Source: Mesostigma viride (taxonomy: Eukaryota > Streptophyta > Mesostigmatophyceae > Mesostigmatales > Mesostigmataceae). Taken from it: 64,000 nt of DNA. The notes below the pieces were generated by a model. The model had not been told where the DNA came from. It did not search any database and saw only the letters and a list, made by a program, of their open reading frames with translations. Each line of letters begins with the position of its first letter. Positions within the stretch are counted from its first letter, which is position 1. Where the stretch lies: positions 7,160,109 to 7,224,108 of the forward strand of contig RPFO01000213.1 in the NCBI GenBank assembly GCA_009746045.1, read 5' to 3'. The translations under genes and the position numbers were made by a program. Of the stretch, positions 40,567 through 50,059 are shown piece after piece.

Positions 40567-40797
40567 ATGGATCCAATTTTCACAGAGTCTGACCTGATCG
40601 AGATTTCTCAGTGGATGGTACTGTACCCTAGCATGCCACGAGAGTTCATCGAGGCCGCGTTTTTGTATTGTAGAAAGAAACCTATGACTGGGAAAGGAAA
40701 GCGCGCTCTCAAACGCGCTTTCAAGGACGCAAAAGAGGGCGAAGTGGTAGTTCTGAATAGACCCGAAATCAAATCGGAGTTGATGGTAGAGAGCTAA
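40567..40797 (+). CDS. Small protein, unknown
   Basis: 76 aa from an ATG preceded by an A/T-rich stretch (GATAATATTACGCA). Helical, with a basic middle (KGKRALKRAFKDAKEG). It ends 5 bases before the penton-like gene. No family recognised. Confidence 0.5.
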   Translation: MDPIFTESDLIEISQWMVLYPSMPREFIEAAFLYCRKKPMTGKGKRALKRAFKDAKEGEVVVLNRPEIKSELMVES

Positions 40798-40801
40798 GCG
40801 T

Positions 40802-41641
40802 ATGAAAGACCATGTTCAAGAGACGATCCTTTTGACCCTTAGAACTGCTGACAGGGCGAGGGGTGACTTGGCTGCTCCCACGTGGGACATCCCCATGGGC
40901 CTTTTGGACGACTTCCACGACGTGGGTCTCGAGTTACTCTCAGTCCCATACGAGCAAGCGCACATCACTTCGAGAAATAACAAGTTCCTTTTCACCACAC
41001 AAGTAACATCAGACACCCATGAGATATTTCTCCCCCACGGCTCATACACGTGTTTGGAGAACAGGGCCAACATTGAGAACGCACTACGAGTGCACGACCC
41101 TGGGATGACGGTGACATACGATCGCGCGAAGAGCAAGTACACTTTTTCATCTCCCAATGCGTTTTCCATCCAGGTCTCTGAATACGCAGGAAGGGTACTC
41201 GGCCTTCTCCCACTAGCATACCAATCCACGACGTCTCTCACTTCGAACAGACCTGCCACAAACGGTCGGTTGAGCTCCGTGTTCGTGTACACCGACCTAG
41301 TCCGCGGGAATGTGGTATCTTCCCCCCAGGGCGCCCAGTATGGCGGGCTCCTTGCCGTCCTGCCAGTGATGTCGCAGTACCTGGAGCCCATAGTGTGGAT
41401 GTCGTACCAGCCTCTGTGGCAGCATTTGAGAGAGTCGCCAACTTCCATCTCGTTGCGGTTGTTGGACGAGGATGACCAGCCGATAGACGTGTACACCGAC
41501 TGGGTTGCTCAGCTAGCCTTCCGCATCTCGCCGCAGAAAGTGATCGGCTCAGAGGCCCGCAAGATATCGCGGGTCTTGAAGTACGTCGCGCTCAAGGACC
41601 CAGACGACAAATTTTCTCAGCCTATACCATATCAAAGTTGA
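40802..41641 (+). CDS. Minor capsid (penton-like) protein
   Basis: 279 aa. Pattern resembles the single-jelly-roll penton proteins of Polintons and PLVs. An N-terminal part has EIFLPHGSYTCLENRANIEN. The middle has SVFVYTDLVRGNVVSSPQGA with YGGLLAVLPV. The end is SISLRLLDEDDQPIDVYTDW with LAFRISP. These correspond to the known Y-x-D-L-V and L-L-x-V-x-x segments. It would occupy capsid vertices. It lies directly upstream of a short protein and the major capsid gene, the usual linkage. Intact. Confidence 0.65.
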   Translation: MKDHVQETILLTLRTADRARGDLAAPTWDIPMGLLDDFHDVGLELLSVPYEQAHITSRNNKFLFTTQVTSDTHEIFLPHGSYTCLENRANIENALRVHDPGMTVTYDRAKSKYTFSSPNAFSIQVSEYAGRVLGLLPLAYQSTTSLTSNRPATNGRLSSVFVYTDLVRGNVVSSPQGAQYGGLLAVLPVMSQYLEPIVWMSYQPLWQHLRESPTSISLRLLDEDDQPIDVYTDWVAQLAFRISPQKVIGSEARKISRVLKYVALKDPDDKFSQPIPYQS

Positions 41642-41642
41642 A

Positions 41643-41930
41643 ATGTTTGATCGAGTCTTCGGAAAGGTCGCCTCTGTCGTTCGTAAAGTCGGCCATGCTG
41701 CGGGGGATGCTATTCGAAAGGTCGGCCATGGCGCGCGCACGGCACAGGCTTTGTTGAAAACCGCGGACGCTGTATTTGGAGGGGTGCCAGGAGAAATCGT
41801 GAGGAACACGCCGGTGCTCAGCAACATCGCGGGGTTCGCGGACGCTGGGTTGAAGGCACTCTCGAGCTTTGACAAGAGGGTCGAGGCTCACCGACAAAAC
41901 AACCCATTACTAGGAGAGATCTTACGGTAA
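41643..41930 (+). CDS. Small amphipathic protein between capsid genes
   Basis: 95 aa, starting right after the penton stop. Repeated VRKVGHAAGDAIRKVGHGAR helices are amphipathic and basic, followed by hydrophobic helix LSNIAGFADAGLKALSSF. Position and character suggest an internal capsid or membrane-active protein. No family assigned. Confidence 0.55.
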   Translation: MFDRVFGKVASVVRKVGHAAGDAIRKVGHGARTAQALLKTADAVFGGVPGEIVRNTPVLSNIAGFADAGLKALSSFDKRVEAHRQNNPLLGEILR

Positions 41931-41958
41931 AATAATCTAAGCACATGGGTATACATCG

Positions 41959-43959
41959 ATGGATCGCGCTATCCCCCGCAGCATGCAACACGTCATCAAG
42001 TCCCTCGGGCAGCACACGACCCAGAGGGTTCAGCTCTCCACGACCTCTGCGGCCACGGACGTGCGTCACGGGTCGACCATCAGCGTGCGCTTGCCGACGT
42101 CCGGGTTCTGCGACTTGCACACCCTCTGTATGAACTTCAAGGGGTGGACCAATACTACCGCTGGCTTTGCCGGTTTCCCGCCATTCACATCGGCTCTAGT
42201 CAAGCGTCTTGAGGTCTTGGTTGGAGGACAGCAAGTGGACAACATCAACGACTACAACCAGTTGTACTACACCCTCCTTGCGACTCACGGAGGGTCTGAT
42301 TATGTCCAAACCCAAAGGGCAGCTGGCTGGGCTGACAATGTTGTAACCGCTCCTACGGCGAATATCGCGGAAGCCAACGCTAAACCAGGGTGCATTGATC
42401 ACTTTATCGGTTTCTTGTCTGGCAATCCAAGGATCGTGGACATGTCTCTCATGCCACCAATCGAGGTCAGGCTGACACTGATGGATGCCGGTGTTCTCAT
42501 CCCTAGTGCAGCAGGGGCTGGCCTATCGTATACTCTCAAGGATATCTACTGGTCCATCGAAGTGTACCGATTTCAAGAAGATGCATCAAGTTTCGTTTAA
42601 GTGGCCAGCCGGAGCGGCTGCTTAGGTTTTAGCGGGCAAGTGTTCGAAGCGCGTCATTGGTGAATTACTAGGGAACTTGGGTTTCCCCGCGAAACTCCAA
42701 CCGCACGTTCAGATTTCCAAATCTCAAGTAAAGTTCGGCGCAACTTTCTGAACGGGGGCAGTTGACGAGCAGCATTCCTCCGGACGAATGAATTGCGTTC
42801 CACTACTTGCGCAAATTTTTGAAAGGTAGCTTGCGTGCAGCCCTACTAAAATTTGCGCGCACGTTCAGATTTCCAAATCTCAAGTAAATTTCGGCGGAAC
42901 ATTCTGAACGGGGGTAGTTGGCGGGCAGCGTTCCTCCAGACGAATGAAATGCGTTCCATACTAGCGCAAAATTTTGAAAGGTAGCTTGCGTGCAGCCCTA
43001 CTAAAATTTGCGCGAAGTGTGGGACTGAAAATTCGTAACGGAAACTTTTTGGTAGTTGCCGTCACTTCCTCTTGTGCAAACGTGTGAGAGTGAAAATTCG
43101 TAACGGAAACATTTTGGTAGTTGCCGTCACTTCATTTTGCGCGAGTGTTGGGCTGAAAATTCGTAACGGAAACTTTTTGGTAGTTGGCGTCACTTCCTTT
43201 GGTTCGACTGAAAATTCGCTGAAATTCGCTGAATTCGTACCGTAGCCTAATTTTTAGTACCTCGAAGTGACGGGGCACCTAAAAATTTGCCCACAAGTAC
43301 ACTTGGCAGCGCGCTCACTGGGAAAAATTGTACAGCCGCTCCGGCGGGCCACTTGAACGAATTGTAATGTAATTGGGCAGGTCCTCTCTAGTCGACTTGC
43401 ACAAGGTGGGACTATCCCATACACATGGAACACGTGGACTTCGACAAAGCAGTCCCTTGGAACTAGTAACGCGTACTCCATGAAGGCGTCTTTGTCATCT
43501 ATGAGTGCCTCGAAGCTTTTGGCTGTCCAGGCTGCTTCTGCCACTGATACCGCGAACGCTGCTGGTAATACTATGTTCTACCATCTAAGCGATGCACTTA
43601 CTTCATTCCAATTCGATATCAACGGGAACTATCAGACCCCTGCTTACTCTATGGGCCCTACCGAGGCATGGGTGAACCTTTTGTCCTGTTTTGGCGACCA
43701 GGGTAACATCGGAGCTCCTTCCGGCATTACCGTTACCGAGGCGAACTGGCCTACGCGACATTTCACCATGGCAGCACACCTTAACATGCCATCTGCAGGA
43801 GAAGGATGGCAGTCAGGTCTCGACTTGAGGGGCACGGCTAGCGTCGTCACCCTCCGGGTCTCTAAGACAGGCGGCACGGACCTCGTCTTGTACATCTTCG
43901 CCGAGTCCGAGTCACGCATGGACATCGGCGCGGGTCGCCAGGCCGTCGTTCAGCTGTAA
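41959..43959 (+). CDS. Major capsid protein (double jelly-roll), split by intron-like insert
   Basis: Two coding blocks in the same frame: 41959-42594 and 43381-43959, about 404 aa when joined. Block 1 starts MDRAIPRSMQHVIKSLGQHT and has the first jelly-roll features (VRLPTSGFCDLHTL, FTSALVKRLEVLVGGQQVD, DIYWSIEVYRFQED). Block 2 opens upstream of its first ATG with LAQGGTIPYTWNTW and has FHLSDALTSFQFDINGNY-like content, MGPTEAWVNLLSCFG and HFTMAAHLNM, matching a second jelly roll. Removing 42595-43380 (GT...AG) restores a continuous frame; 42590-43405 is an alternative in-phase pair. Either it is spliced or the gene is disrupted. It forms the icosahedral shell. Confidence 0.75.
42595..43380 (+). 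mobile_element. 786-bp intron-like insert with terminal inverted repeats in MCP gene
   Basis: Begins GTTTAAGTGG and ends TTGGGCAG, a legal GT-AG pair in phase 0. Just at the left boundary (42592-42620) and near the right (43333-43361) lies a 29-bp inverted repeat, TTCGTTYAAGTGGCCMGCCG then GAGCGGCTG, with two mismatches. Inside are two tandem units of about 155 bp (CACGTTCAGATTTCCAAATC) and three of about 63 bp (GAAAATTCGTAACGGAAAC). No ORF. It resembles a MITE or an introner element. Confidence 0.7.
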
Positions 43960-43990
43960 AAATCTCCCTCTCTAGTATACTGTGTCTTCG

Positions 43991-44164
43991 ATGGATTATC
44001 TCAAAGACCCTAGGATAGTTGCCAACCCCTTAAATAGGCAGATACTGATCTTCGATACGCCAAACCTAGCAGATGATGGCAGGGCCTCACTTTTGCCAGC
44101 AAAACAAGGGCCGGTTCTGGTTGGGAAGTTTCAATACCCACTGCCACAAAACTCCAAAAAATAG
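43991..44164 (+). CDS. Small protein, unknown
   Basis: 57 aa from the ATG at 43991 (a GTG three codons earlier is less likely). Starts MDYLKDPRIVANPLNRQIL. Preceded by an A/T motif CTAGTATACTGTG. Sits between the capsid gene and the adhesin gene. Confidence 0.5.
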   Translation: MDYLKDPRIVANPLNRQILIFDTPNLADDGRASLLPAKQGPVLVGKFQYPLPQNSKK

Positions 44165-44190
44165 TGTCAATGATATTGTAGATTAGTTTG

Positions 44191-45324
44191 ATGTCGTTTG
44201 ATTATAGCATTTGCCCACTACTCACGCGGAAGAGGCGTGCCAAGAATACTGTAACCCTCACGACTGGCAGCCCAACGCCTACTGCTGTTCCGGTGACCGT
44301 GACTGCCACATTTAACAGGCCTGTAACTGGTTTTGTGTTGGGCGACATCACCGTTACCAATGGGGCGGCCTCCAACCTCCTGGGAAGTGGAAACTCTTAC
44401 ACGTTTGACGTCACTCCAACTATGGCCAACTTCTCAACGACTGTAAACGTGGGCACAAACACGGTGATAGATGCATCGTGGGGGAGTGGCAACGCGGCCT
44501 CCAATACGCTTTCATTCACGTACTCGTACGACCCCGCCGTCGACCCCGCGCTGTACGCGTGGTACGACCCGTCGGACGGCAGCACTCTGTTCAGCGACAC
44601 CACGGGGACCGCCGTCCAGAGCACCGCGGGCGGCGACGTGTTGCGGATGAACGATAAGAAGAACCTGGCCTCGGGGTATCACGTAACGCAGTCCAATTCC
44701 GCGAAGACGCCCATTCTCGACACCACTGAGCTCAACGGAAAGACGTCCCTCCGCTTCATCAACCTCCGCTCGGGACTTCTGACCTCGCCTTCTACATTCT
44801 GGGGATCTATCGGGACCCAGTCGTGCATGGTGATGGTCGCCAAACAGCTGACAAACGCTACCTACCCTGATACCAACAACCCCGGGACCACGGACGTCAT
44901 CAGAGGCTACATGATAGGAAGCACAACAGTGAGATCGAATCGATTCGTGTACCAGGTGGCATCGGGTGAAGTCATAGCCGCCACACCGGGTCCTGGGACA
45001 GCCCAGATATACGTCACGATGGCATCAAGACCTAATTTTTTCGACAACAAGCAGCACGTCCTCGCGCTTTCGGTGGACACGGTATTGAACACTTGCACTA
45101 CCAGATTCGACGGGCGTACCGCAAACGCAGCTGCCGGGTCCAATCCCGAAACGTTACCCGGCAATCTCGCAGTTGGTGGCGATACCACTAACGCAGTCCG
45201 CGCCTTTGACGGGTGGATCGGCGAGATCCTCATCTACAATACCGCCAAGACCTCCGCCGAGTTGGAGCTGATCCGCGGGTACCTCGTGGCCAAGTGGGGC
45301 ACTCCTGCAACACCGCCCCCATAG
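44191..45324 (+). CDS. Ig-like + LamG/ConA-like adhesin, bacterial type
   Basis: 377 aa. Residues about 18-110 match a bacterial Ig-like repeat (VTVTATFNRPVTGFVLGDIT, then FDVTPTMANFSTTVNV). About 120-375 is a LamG/concanavalin-like domain: ALYAWYDPSDGSTLF, NDKKNLASGYHVTQ, then the hallmark ending FDGWIGEILIYNTAKTSAEL with YLVAKWG. Such two-domain proteins are common in bacterial surface and phage tail-fibre proteins. No signal peptide is seen. The LamG part is noticeably more GC-rich than the Ig-like part. By position it is a candidate receptor-binding or spike protein, probably acquired horizontally. Confidence 0.75.
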   Translation: MSFDYSICPLLTRKRRAKNTVTLTTGSPTPTAVPVTVTATFNRPVTGFVLGDITVTNGAASNLLGSGNSYTFDVTPTMANFSTTVNVGTNTVIDASWGSGNAASNTLSFTYSYDPAVDPALYAWYDPSDGSTLFSDTTGTAVQSTAGGDVLRMNDKKNLASGYHVTQSNSAKTPILDTTELNGKTSLRFINLRSGLLTSPSTFWGSIGTQSCMVMVAKQLTNATYPDTNNPGTTDVIRGYMIGSTTVRSNRFVYQVASGEVIAATPGPGTAQIYVTMASRPNFFDNKQHVLALSVDTVLNTCTTRFDGRTANAAAGSNPETLPGNLAVGGDTTNAVRAFDGWIGEILIYNTAKTSAELELIRGYLVAKWGTPATPPP

Positions 45325-45377
45325 ACATAGGATGCAAGACAAGAACTAAATATCTCTTCTATATATCACAATAAAGC

Positions 45378-45884
45378 ATGGAGTATCCCACTTTTTATCA
45401 GATTTTACTAGACAGCAACAAGGCACTCTCCTTTGACGCCACAACGAGACGGGCAGAATTTGTCATCAAGCCAGACCCGAGAGCCCCCATCATCGACGAG
45501 GACTGGCGAGGAGGTGGGCATGCAGCCTATCTAGTTAACATCCAGGGAGCAGCGGGGAAGAGTATACTTGGCGTGACCTCGCCTAACTTTCGAGGGGCTG
45601 AGAACAATTTGGATGAGCACGCAGTGCTTTTTTCAGAATTCTGCTCTGGTGGGGCTGTAGCTACGACTTACACATGCGTCAACGATCACAATTATATGAA
45701 CCTGACTGATCCATATCTGTTTCGGAATGGTGGTCGTTTATCTTTAAGCCTCGTGCACCTCGACAGGGCTGCTGGTGATGATTCTTACACGGTCCCAACG
45801 GCTGTGGCGAAATTCGTTGTAATTTTGCGTTTCGAGAAAGTCCGAGGACTAGAGAAAAAAAAATGTTCCTGCCATGGCAAGTAA
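45378..45884 (+). CDS. Unknown virion-region protein
   Basis: 168 aa, beta-rich, starting MEYPTFYQILLDSNKALSFD after a CTATATATCACAATAAAGC block that looks like a short A/T promoter. It ends in basic, Cys-containing KKKCSCHGK and overlaps the next ORF by 11 bases. No family recognised; a small single-jelly-roll-type component is possible. Confidence 0.6.
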   Translation: MEYPTFYQILLDSNKALSFDATTRRAEFVIKPDPRAPIIDEDWRGGGHAAYLVNIQGAAGKSILGVTSPNFRGAENNLDEHAVLFSEFCSGGAVATTYTCVNDHNYMNLTDPYLFRNGGRLSLSLVHLDRAAGDDSYTVPTAVAKFVVILRFEKVRGLEKKKCSCHGK

Positions 45885-46077
45885 TTTCTACGAATTATAT
45901 ATGGGTGGTTGCTTCGGAAAATTCACTCTCGTGGACACTCTAGAATCTTCGTTCAGGCGCTTGACAAGTGACCCAGTTGATTACTCGCACGCTTACGAGG
46001 CCGTTTACCTAAATTCACGTCCCAGAACTAGACACGTGGTAGAGGCCACCTTAGACTTGCATCGCTCCGAAATTTAG
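45874..46077 (+). CDS. Small protein, unknown
   Basis: 67 aa; its ATG overlaps the end of the preceding gene. Contains FRRLTSDPVDYSHAYEAVYL. Overlap and orientation fit an operon-like viral layout. Low information. Confidence 0.4.
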   Translation: MASNFYELYMGGCFGKFTLVDTLESSFRRLTSDPVDYSHAYEAVYLNSRPRTRHVVEATLDLHRSEI

Positions 46078-46226
46078 CCAAGTTCGACACTTGTACAAGT
46101 CCAGCCACCTTCGCGTCCTGTCCAGGCCGTGCCAGCAGACGTAACGGACCTTGGCACATTGTGCACAAATAGGCAAAATCACGTGCAAGTCACGCATCTC
46201 ACGTTGCAAGCCCTCTGCCGGTAGCC

Positions 46227-46799
46227 ATGGCTTCCCGAAACGCAGGGCCCTGCGAGAAGGCGTTGGCCACGCTTGGAAAAATCCTCGATGGTCTCGAGGA
46301 CGGCCAGACAAAGATATCTGACCAGCTCGCACACCTGACGCACAAGGTCTCCCTTCTTTCCGGAAACGAAGGTGCTGTTGGAGGCACCGGACCTACCTGC
46401 GAGGTCTTCAAGATTCACGACGCCGGATATGACGATGTCGACCGCAAGACGCCAAAAATTTGCGTCGAGTGGGTCTACGAGAAGAATGCGGCAAGGCCGA
46501 GGAAGGTCGAGGACCGATGTGAGTGGATTCGCCTCGACCAAGCCGACGGATGCGTTAAGATGGTCGACGAATTCGTCGATGGCTTCTCAAAGTCCAAGCG
46601 CCAGCCAGGCATTGCCCCCGTTACCCTCTACAAGGCATGGGAGGAGGCAAAGAAGGGTTTCGAGGACGCAAAGACCGCCACTTCCAATGGCAGGAAGAGG
46701 AGCCGCGAGGGAGCGTCAAGCTCCCACGGCCATGGCGACAAGAAGAACTCCGCCTCGTACGTGAAGAGCCTGACTGGACACTCCAAGGACAAGGAGTAG
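46227..46799 (+). CDS. Unknown PLV protein with coiled coil and basic tail
   Basis: 190 aa. Helical start (EKALATLGKILDGLEDGQTK), a central domain with KICVEWVYEKNAARPRK and WIRLDQADGCVKMVDEFVDG, and a Ser/Lys/His-rich tail (GRKRSREGASSSHGHGDKK). Last gene before the right terminal repeat. Function not recognised. Confidence 0.6.
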   Translation: MASRNAGPCEKALATLGKILDGLEDGQTKISDQLAHLTHKVSLLSGNEGAVGGTGPTCEVFKIHDAGYDDVDRKTPKICVEWVYEKNAARPRKVEDRCEWIRLDQADGCVKMVDEFVDGFSKSKRQPGIAPVTLYKAWEEAKKGFEDAKTATSNGRKRSREGASSSHGHGDKKNSASYVKSLTGHSKDKE

Positions 46800-47080
46800 A
46801 TTGTCGTCTTGTTGACGACGGCAACGAGCTTGCCATTTCGCTCTTGTCGAGCTGATAACGAATGTAATCGTGATATAAATTTTAATGAATTCGTTTATGC
46901 AGTATAAAACGCGTCAATATATGCTGAAAACAATTTTCATTTCGTCTCGAATTGCAGTTCTAACTGCGGGTTTAAAAAGTAGAGTAAACCTCTCATGCAT
47001 CGACGCAGGTCGTATGGGATTCTTGCATAGGTCGTCTGAGTTTCCAGAGGTTACACAGAGTAATAAAATGACACTCTGCA
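46800..47080. other. Non-coding spacer before right PLV repeat
   Basis: Right after the stop, the GTCGTCTTGTTGACGAC hairpin (46802-46818) may be a transcript terminator. The rest has no supported gene. Confidence 0.4.
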
Positions 47081-48386
47081 CACCCCGCCGCGCGGCCTTC
47101 GCCGGGTCCGCCAACTCCCACGCACTGCTCGACCCTCCAGCACCTTACTAAATTTACTAAGCTAACTACGGGTTTTGGGTTTTCTTTGCGGGAAATTATG
47201 CAAGCCTGTGCATGCTCTCTCACACGTCGAATAAAACTTTATTTCCAACTGAAAATATCAATTTAGTAGTAAATATAGTTTCCCACGAGAAAACACAGCA
47301 AGCCCTCACAACCGAGGCCCACCACCACCTGGCAGCCCCGCCACTGCTTGGCAGTCCGCGCTTCTCCGCTGCACCCCCGCTGGCCGGCCCCCATGGCCTT
47401 TCCCGTGGGAGATGGATTTATTGGTCATTTTGCCGTGGGAAACTACGTTTTCATAACCATTTGTCGTGGGAGACTATATTTACTAAGTTTTTTGGGGGTT
47501 CTTTTTTGGGGAAATTCAGGTGTGTTTTTGGTGGTGCACACCTGAATTAATTTCCTAGGAATAAAACCCAAAACCCATAGTAAACGTAGTAAACATAGTT
47601 TCCCACGGGAAATGACTTAGTCCCATATCCCACACGCCTCACCCTCTTATGGCATGGTGGGACTGGATGTCACAACCTCGACCTCATGGCAGGTGGCTTG
47701 AATTTCCTAGAAAAAAAACCAAAACCCATAGTAAACTTAGTAAATTTAGTCACCCTGGGATGCCAGCATAAGAGTCTACCACCATGGTCACTATAAGGTC
47801 ACTATAGCTACTCCCGTGGGAAACTAAAATTACATGCAACACTAGTGTCATCGTATCAGGGGGTCAGAGCAATTCTGCTCAGGCTTTCTCCACTAGTGTG
47901 GTGCATGACCACGAGGGTGATGGGAGGTGGCTTGAATTTCCTAGAAAAAAAACCAAAAACCCATAGTAAACTTAGTAAATTTAGTCACCCTGGGATGCCA
48001 GCATGAGAGTCTACCACCATGGTCACTATAAGGTCACTATAGCTACCTTGTACCACACAGCACCTGTAGCACCTTGACCTCACGGCAGCTGGCTTGAATT
48101 TCCTAGAAAAAAAAACCAAAAACCCATAGTAAACTTAGTAAATTTAGTCACAGTGGGAGGGTGATAGCCAGGGTGGGGGGATGCCGTGGGTGTCTGGAGA
48201 CAGTGTTAGGGTTTAGGGTTTAGGGTTTAGGGTTTAGGGTTTAGGGTGATACCCCACCCTAGGCCGCGGTCACTATAGGGTCACTATAGGGGTGGCAGAT
48301 GCCAGCATAAGGCTGGTGCCCTTCTGTGAGCCGCGATGACGGAATGATGACGGAATGATGATGGAAGCTACTTAATTAATTAATTA
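47081..48386 (-). repeat. PLV right terminal inverted repeat
   Basis: Inverted copy of 29106-30412, essentially identical. Ends with TTAATTAATTAATTA followed by CGCGGCTCCCC of the host. Confidence 0.95.
48206..48246. repeat. Telomere-type TTTAGGG array in right PLV terminus
   Basis: Mirror of the left array, five-plus perfect units about 140 bp from the tip. G-strand runs inward to outward as TTAGGGTTTAGGG. Confidence 0.95.
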
Positions 48387-49320
48387 CGCGGCTCCCCCTA
48401 CATCCACCCCCCATTAAAAGGAATATGTGCTACATGATCTCCCCACGGAGGCATGTTATAATTTGATTTAATATATTTTAATATATAACAACGTCACCCA
48501 CATTTGTTCGGTGCTGCCCCTTGGCACAAGCTCTACAAACAGGTCCTGGACCGGCTGGATCGCATAGTATCTCCGCACATCTGAACCCTGTGATGCCAGA
48601 TCTCCTTTGCGGCCGTTCCGAGCTTGGCACTGGATTCGTTGTCCACATCGTCGCGTCGCTGCAGCAACACGATGTTTTCTGGCATACGCGGGCTTTTGGT
48701 TCCCGCCGCACATTTGAAAGTGCTGTCGTCCGGCTTTTTGCCTTTGCACCGTGTGCAGTTCTTGGGCGTTTGGAATCATGGCATGGCTAACGTGATGACT
48801 GACTAGCTAGACCTTTTCAGTGGTTTTCCATTTGCGGGTATTTCCTCGTAAATGGTGGGAGAGCGATCGCAGCAATGGTGCTGACACCACTAGACACTCC
48901 CGGCCAGTTAGGCTCGAAACACACGCCCTGATCAAGCATGCTGTTTCCGGCCCCACCGTCTAGGTCATCTAGTCGCTCTACACGTAAGCCAGCCATAATT
49001 TCAATGCACACGGATACACATTTCCATCACCACTCATCTTCATCATCCTGAACGACTCGAACACGCGGGCAAGATAACGGCAGGATCGAGCTACCATGGT
49101 CCGGATTCTCCCGATTTCTGGCCGGCCTGTGCTAATTGTCTCCTTGATATGTTATGCCAGAAATCGGGAGAATCCGGACCATGGTAGCTCGAGCCTGCCG
49201 TTATCTTGCCGGCCGTGTGTTCGAGTCGTTCAGGATGATGAAGATGAATTGGGATGGAAATGTGTAGCCTTGCACATGCATTGAAATTATGGCTGGCTTA
49301 CGTGTAGAGAGACTATATGA
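48387..49320 (+). repeat. Penelope-like 3' fragment (copy 2) with terminal hairpin
   Basis: 48487-49123 matches 11549-12175. Arms at about 48965-49121 and 49157-49315 are inverted copies (GCCAGCCATAATTTCAATGC; CCATGGTCCGGATTCTCCCG), a fold-back of about 155 bp with a 35-bp loop. Inverted terminal copies are known for Penelope-like elements. A LINE-type tail (GATCTCCCCACGGAGGCATG) precedes it at about 48440. Confidence 0.8.
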
Positions 49321-49439
49321 CATATAACATATGCTCCCTTATAGCCGGAGTCTGCCCAACTTTAGCTGGACTGCCTGGTGCTGGACTGCCTGGCGCTCGA
49401 GGCTCGGGCGGTTGGTCTAGATATCAGCCCCAAAAGGGA

Positions 49440-50059
49440 GGCCCTGGCCCTCGGCATGGCAGGGGGTGGTCCCACGCCGAATGGGGTAGTTTTTCGCGCA
49501 TTTTGCAAGAAAAAAACGCTGTTTTCGACTTTTTGTTTCGAATTTTTTTCTGGCGATTTGAGAACGCCCGCAAAATTTTGCACAATTTCGCGTGATTTTC
49601 GCACGATTTTCGCACAACTTCACACAATTTCGCACGATTTCACAGGATTTCGCATAATTTTACACGAAGGGTCTAGCTGCAGAGAGACCCTTTGAAAATT
49701 TTCGCATGAATTCACGCATTTTTTACTTGTCGTAATTTTTTTACAATCGAACTTTTTTGCATGAATTCGCACTTTTTTGGTCGGTCTTTGGTCAATTTCA
49801 GCGGAATTTTCAAGATTTCGCATGATTTTACACTTTTTTGGCCTGGTTTTGGTAAATTTCAGCAAATTTTGCGCGATTTCGCACGATTTGCGAAGGGTCT
49901 AGCTGCAGAGAGACCCTTTCCGGCCGGCGGAAAATTCGCTCGGCTGCAAATTTTTCGGAAAGAATTTCGGCGCAATGTCCGGTTTTCGGACGATTGAAAC
50001 TAGCGTTTTTTTCTTGCAAAAATCTACCCCATTCCGCGTGGGACCACCCCAGGGCCCCC
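49440..50059. mobile_element. MITE-like element, about 0.6 kb
   Basis: Inverted ends share GGTGGTCCCACGC(C/G)GAATGG then GGTAG and GCAAGAAAAAAACGCT (left 49464-49508; right 50003-50051, inverted). The interior has many TTTCGCACGATT-like short repeats and two copies of a AAGGGTCT...AGACCCTT hairpin (49666 and 49894). No ORF of its own. The TSD is unclear. Confidence 0.7.

Larger units (their letters stand above)
29106..48386. mobile_element. Endogenous Polinton-like virus (PLV), 19.3 kb
   Basis: Bounded by 1.3-kb inverted repeats at 29106-30412 and 47081-48386. It encodes primase-helicase, tyrosine recombinase, A32-type packaging ATPase, penton-like and double-jelly-roll major capsid proteins. 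This is the gene set of Polinton-like viruses rather than Mavericks, since I see no protein-primed polymerase, retroviral-type integrase or Ad-like protease. Minus genes run outward to the left and plus genes to the right from 36472-36495. Near-identical ends suggest recent arrival, yet helicase and ATPase genes are frameshifted. The flanking TAATTAATTAA may be target duplication or part of the repeat; it is nearly self-complementary, so I cannot tell. Confidence 0.9.

Noticed and set aside
29106-48386. Canonical Maverick/Polinton
   Set aside because: No protein-primed DNA polymerase, retroviral-type integrase or adenovirus-type protease found; tyrosine recombinase and primase-helicase fit a PLV.
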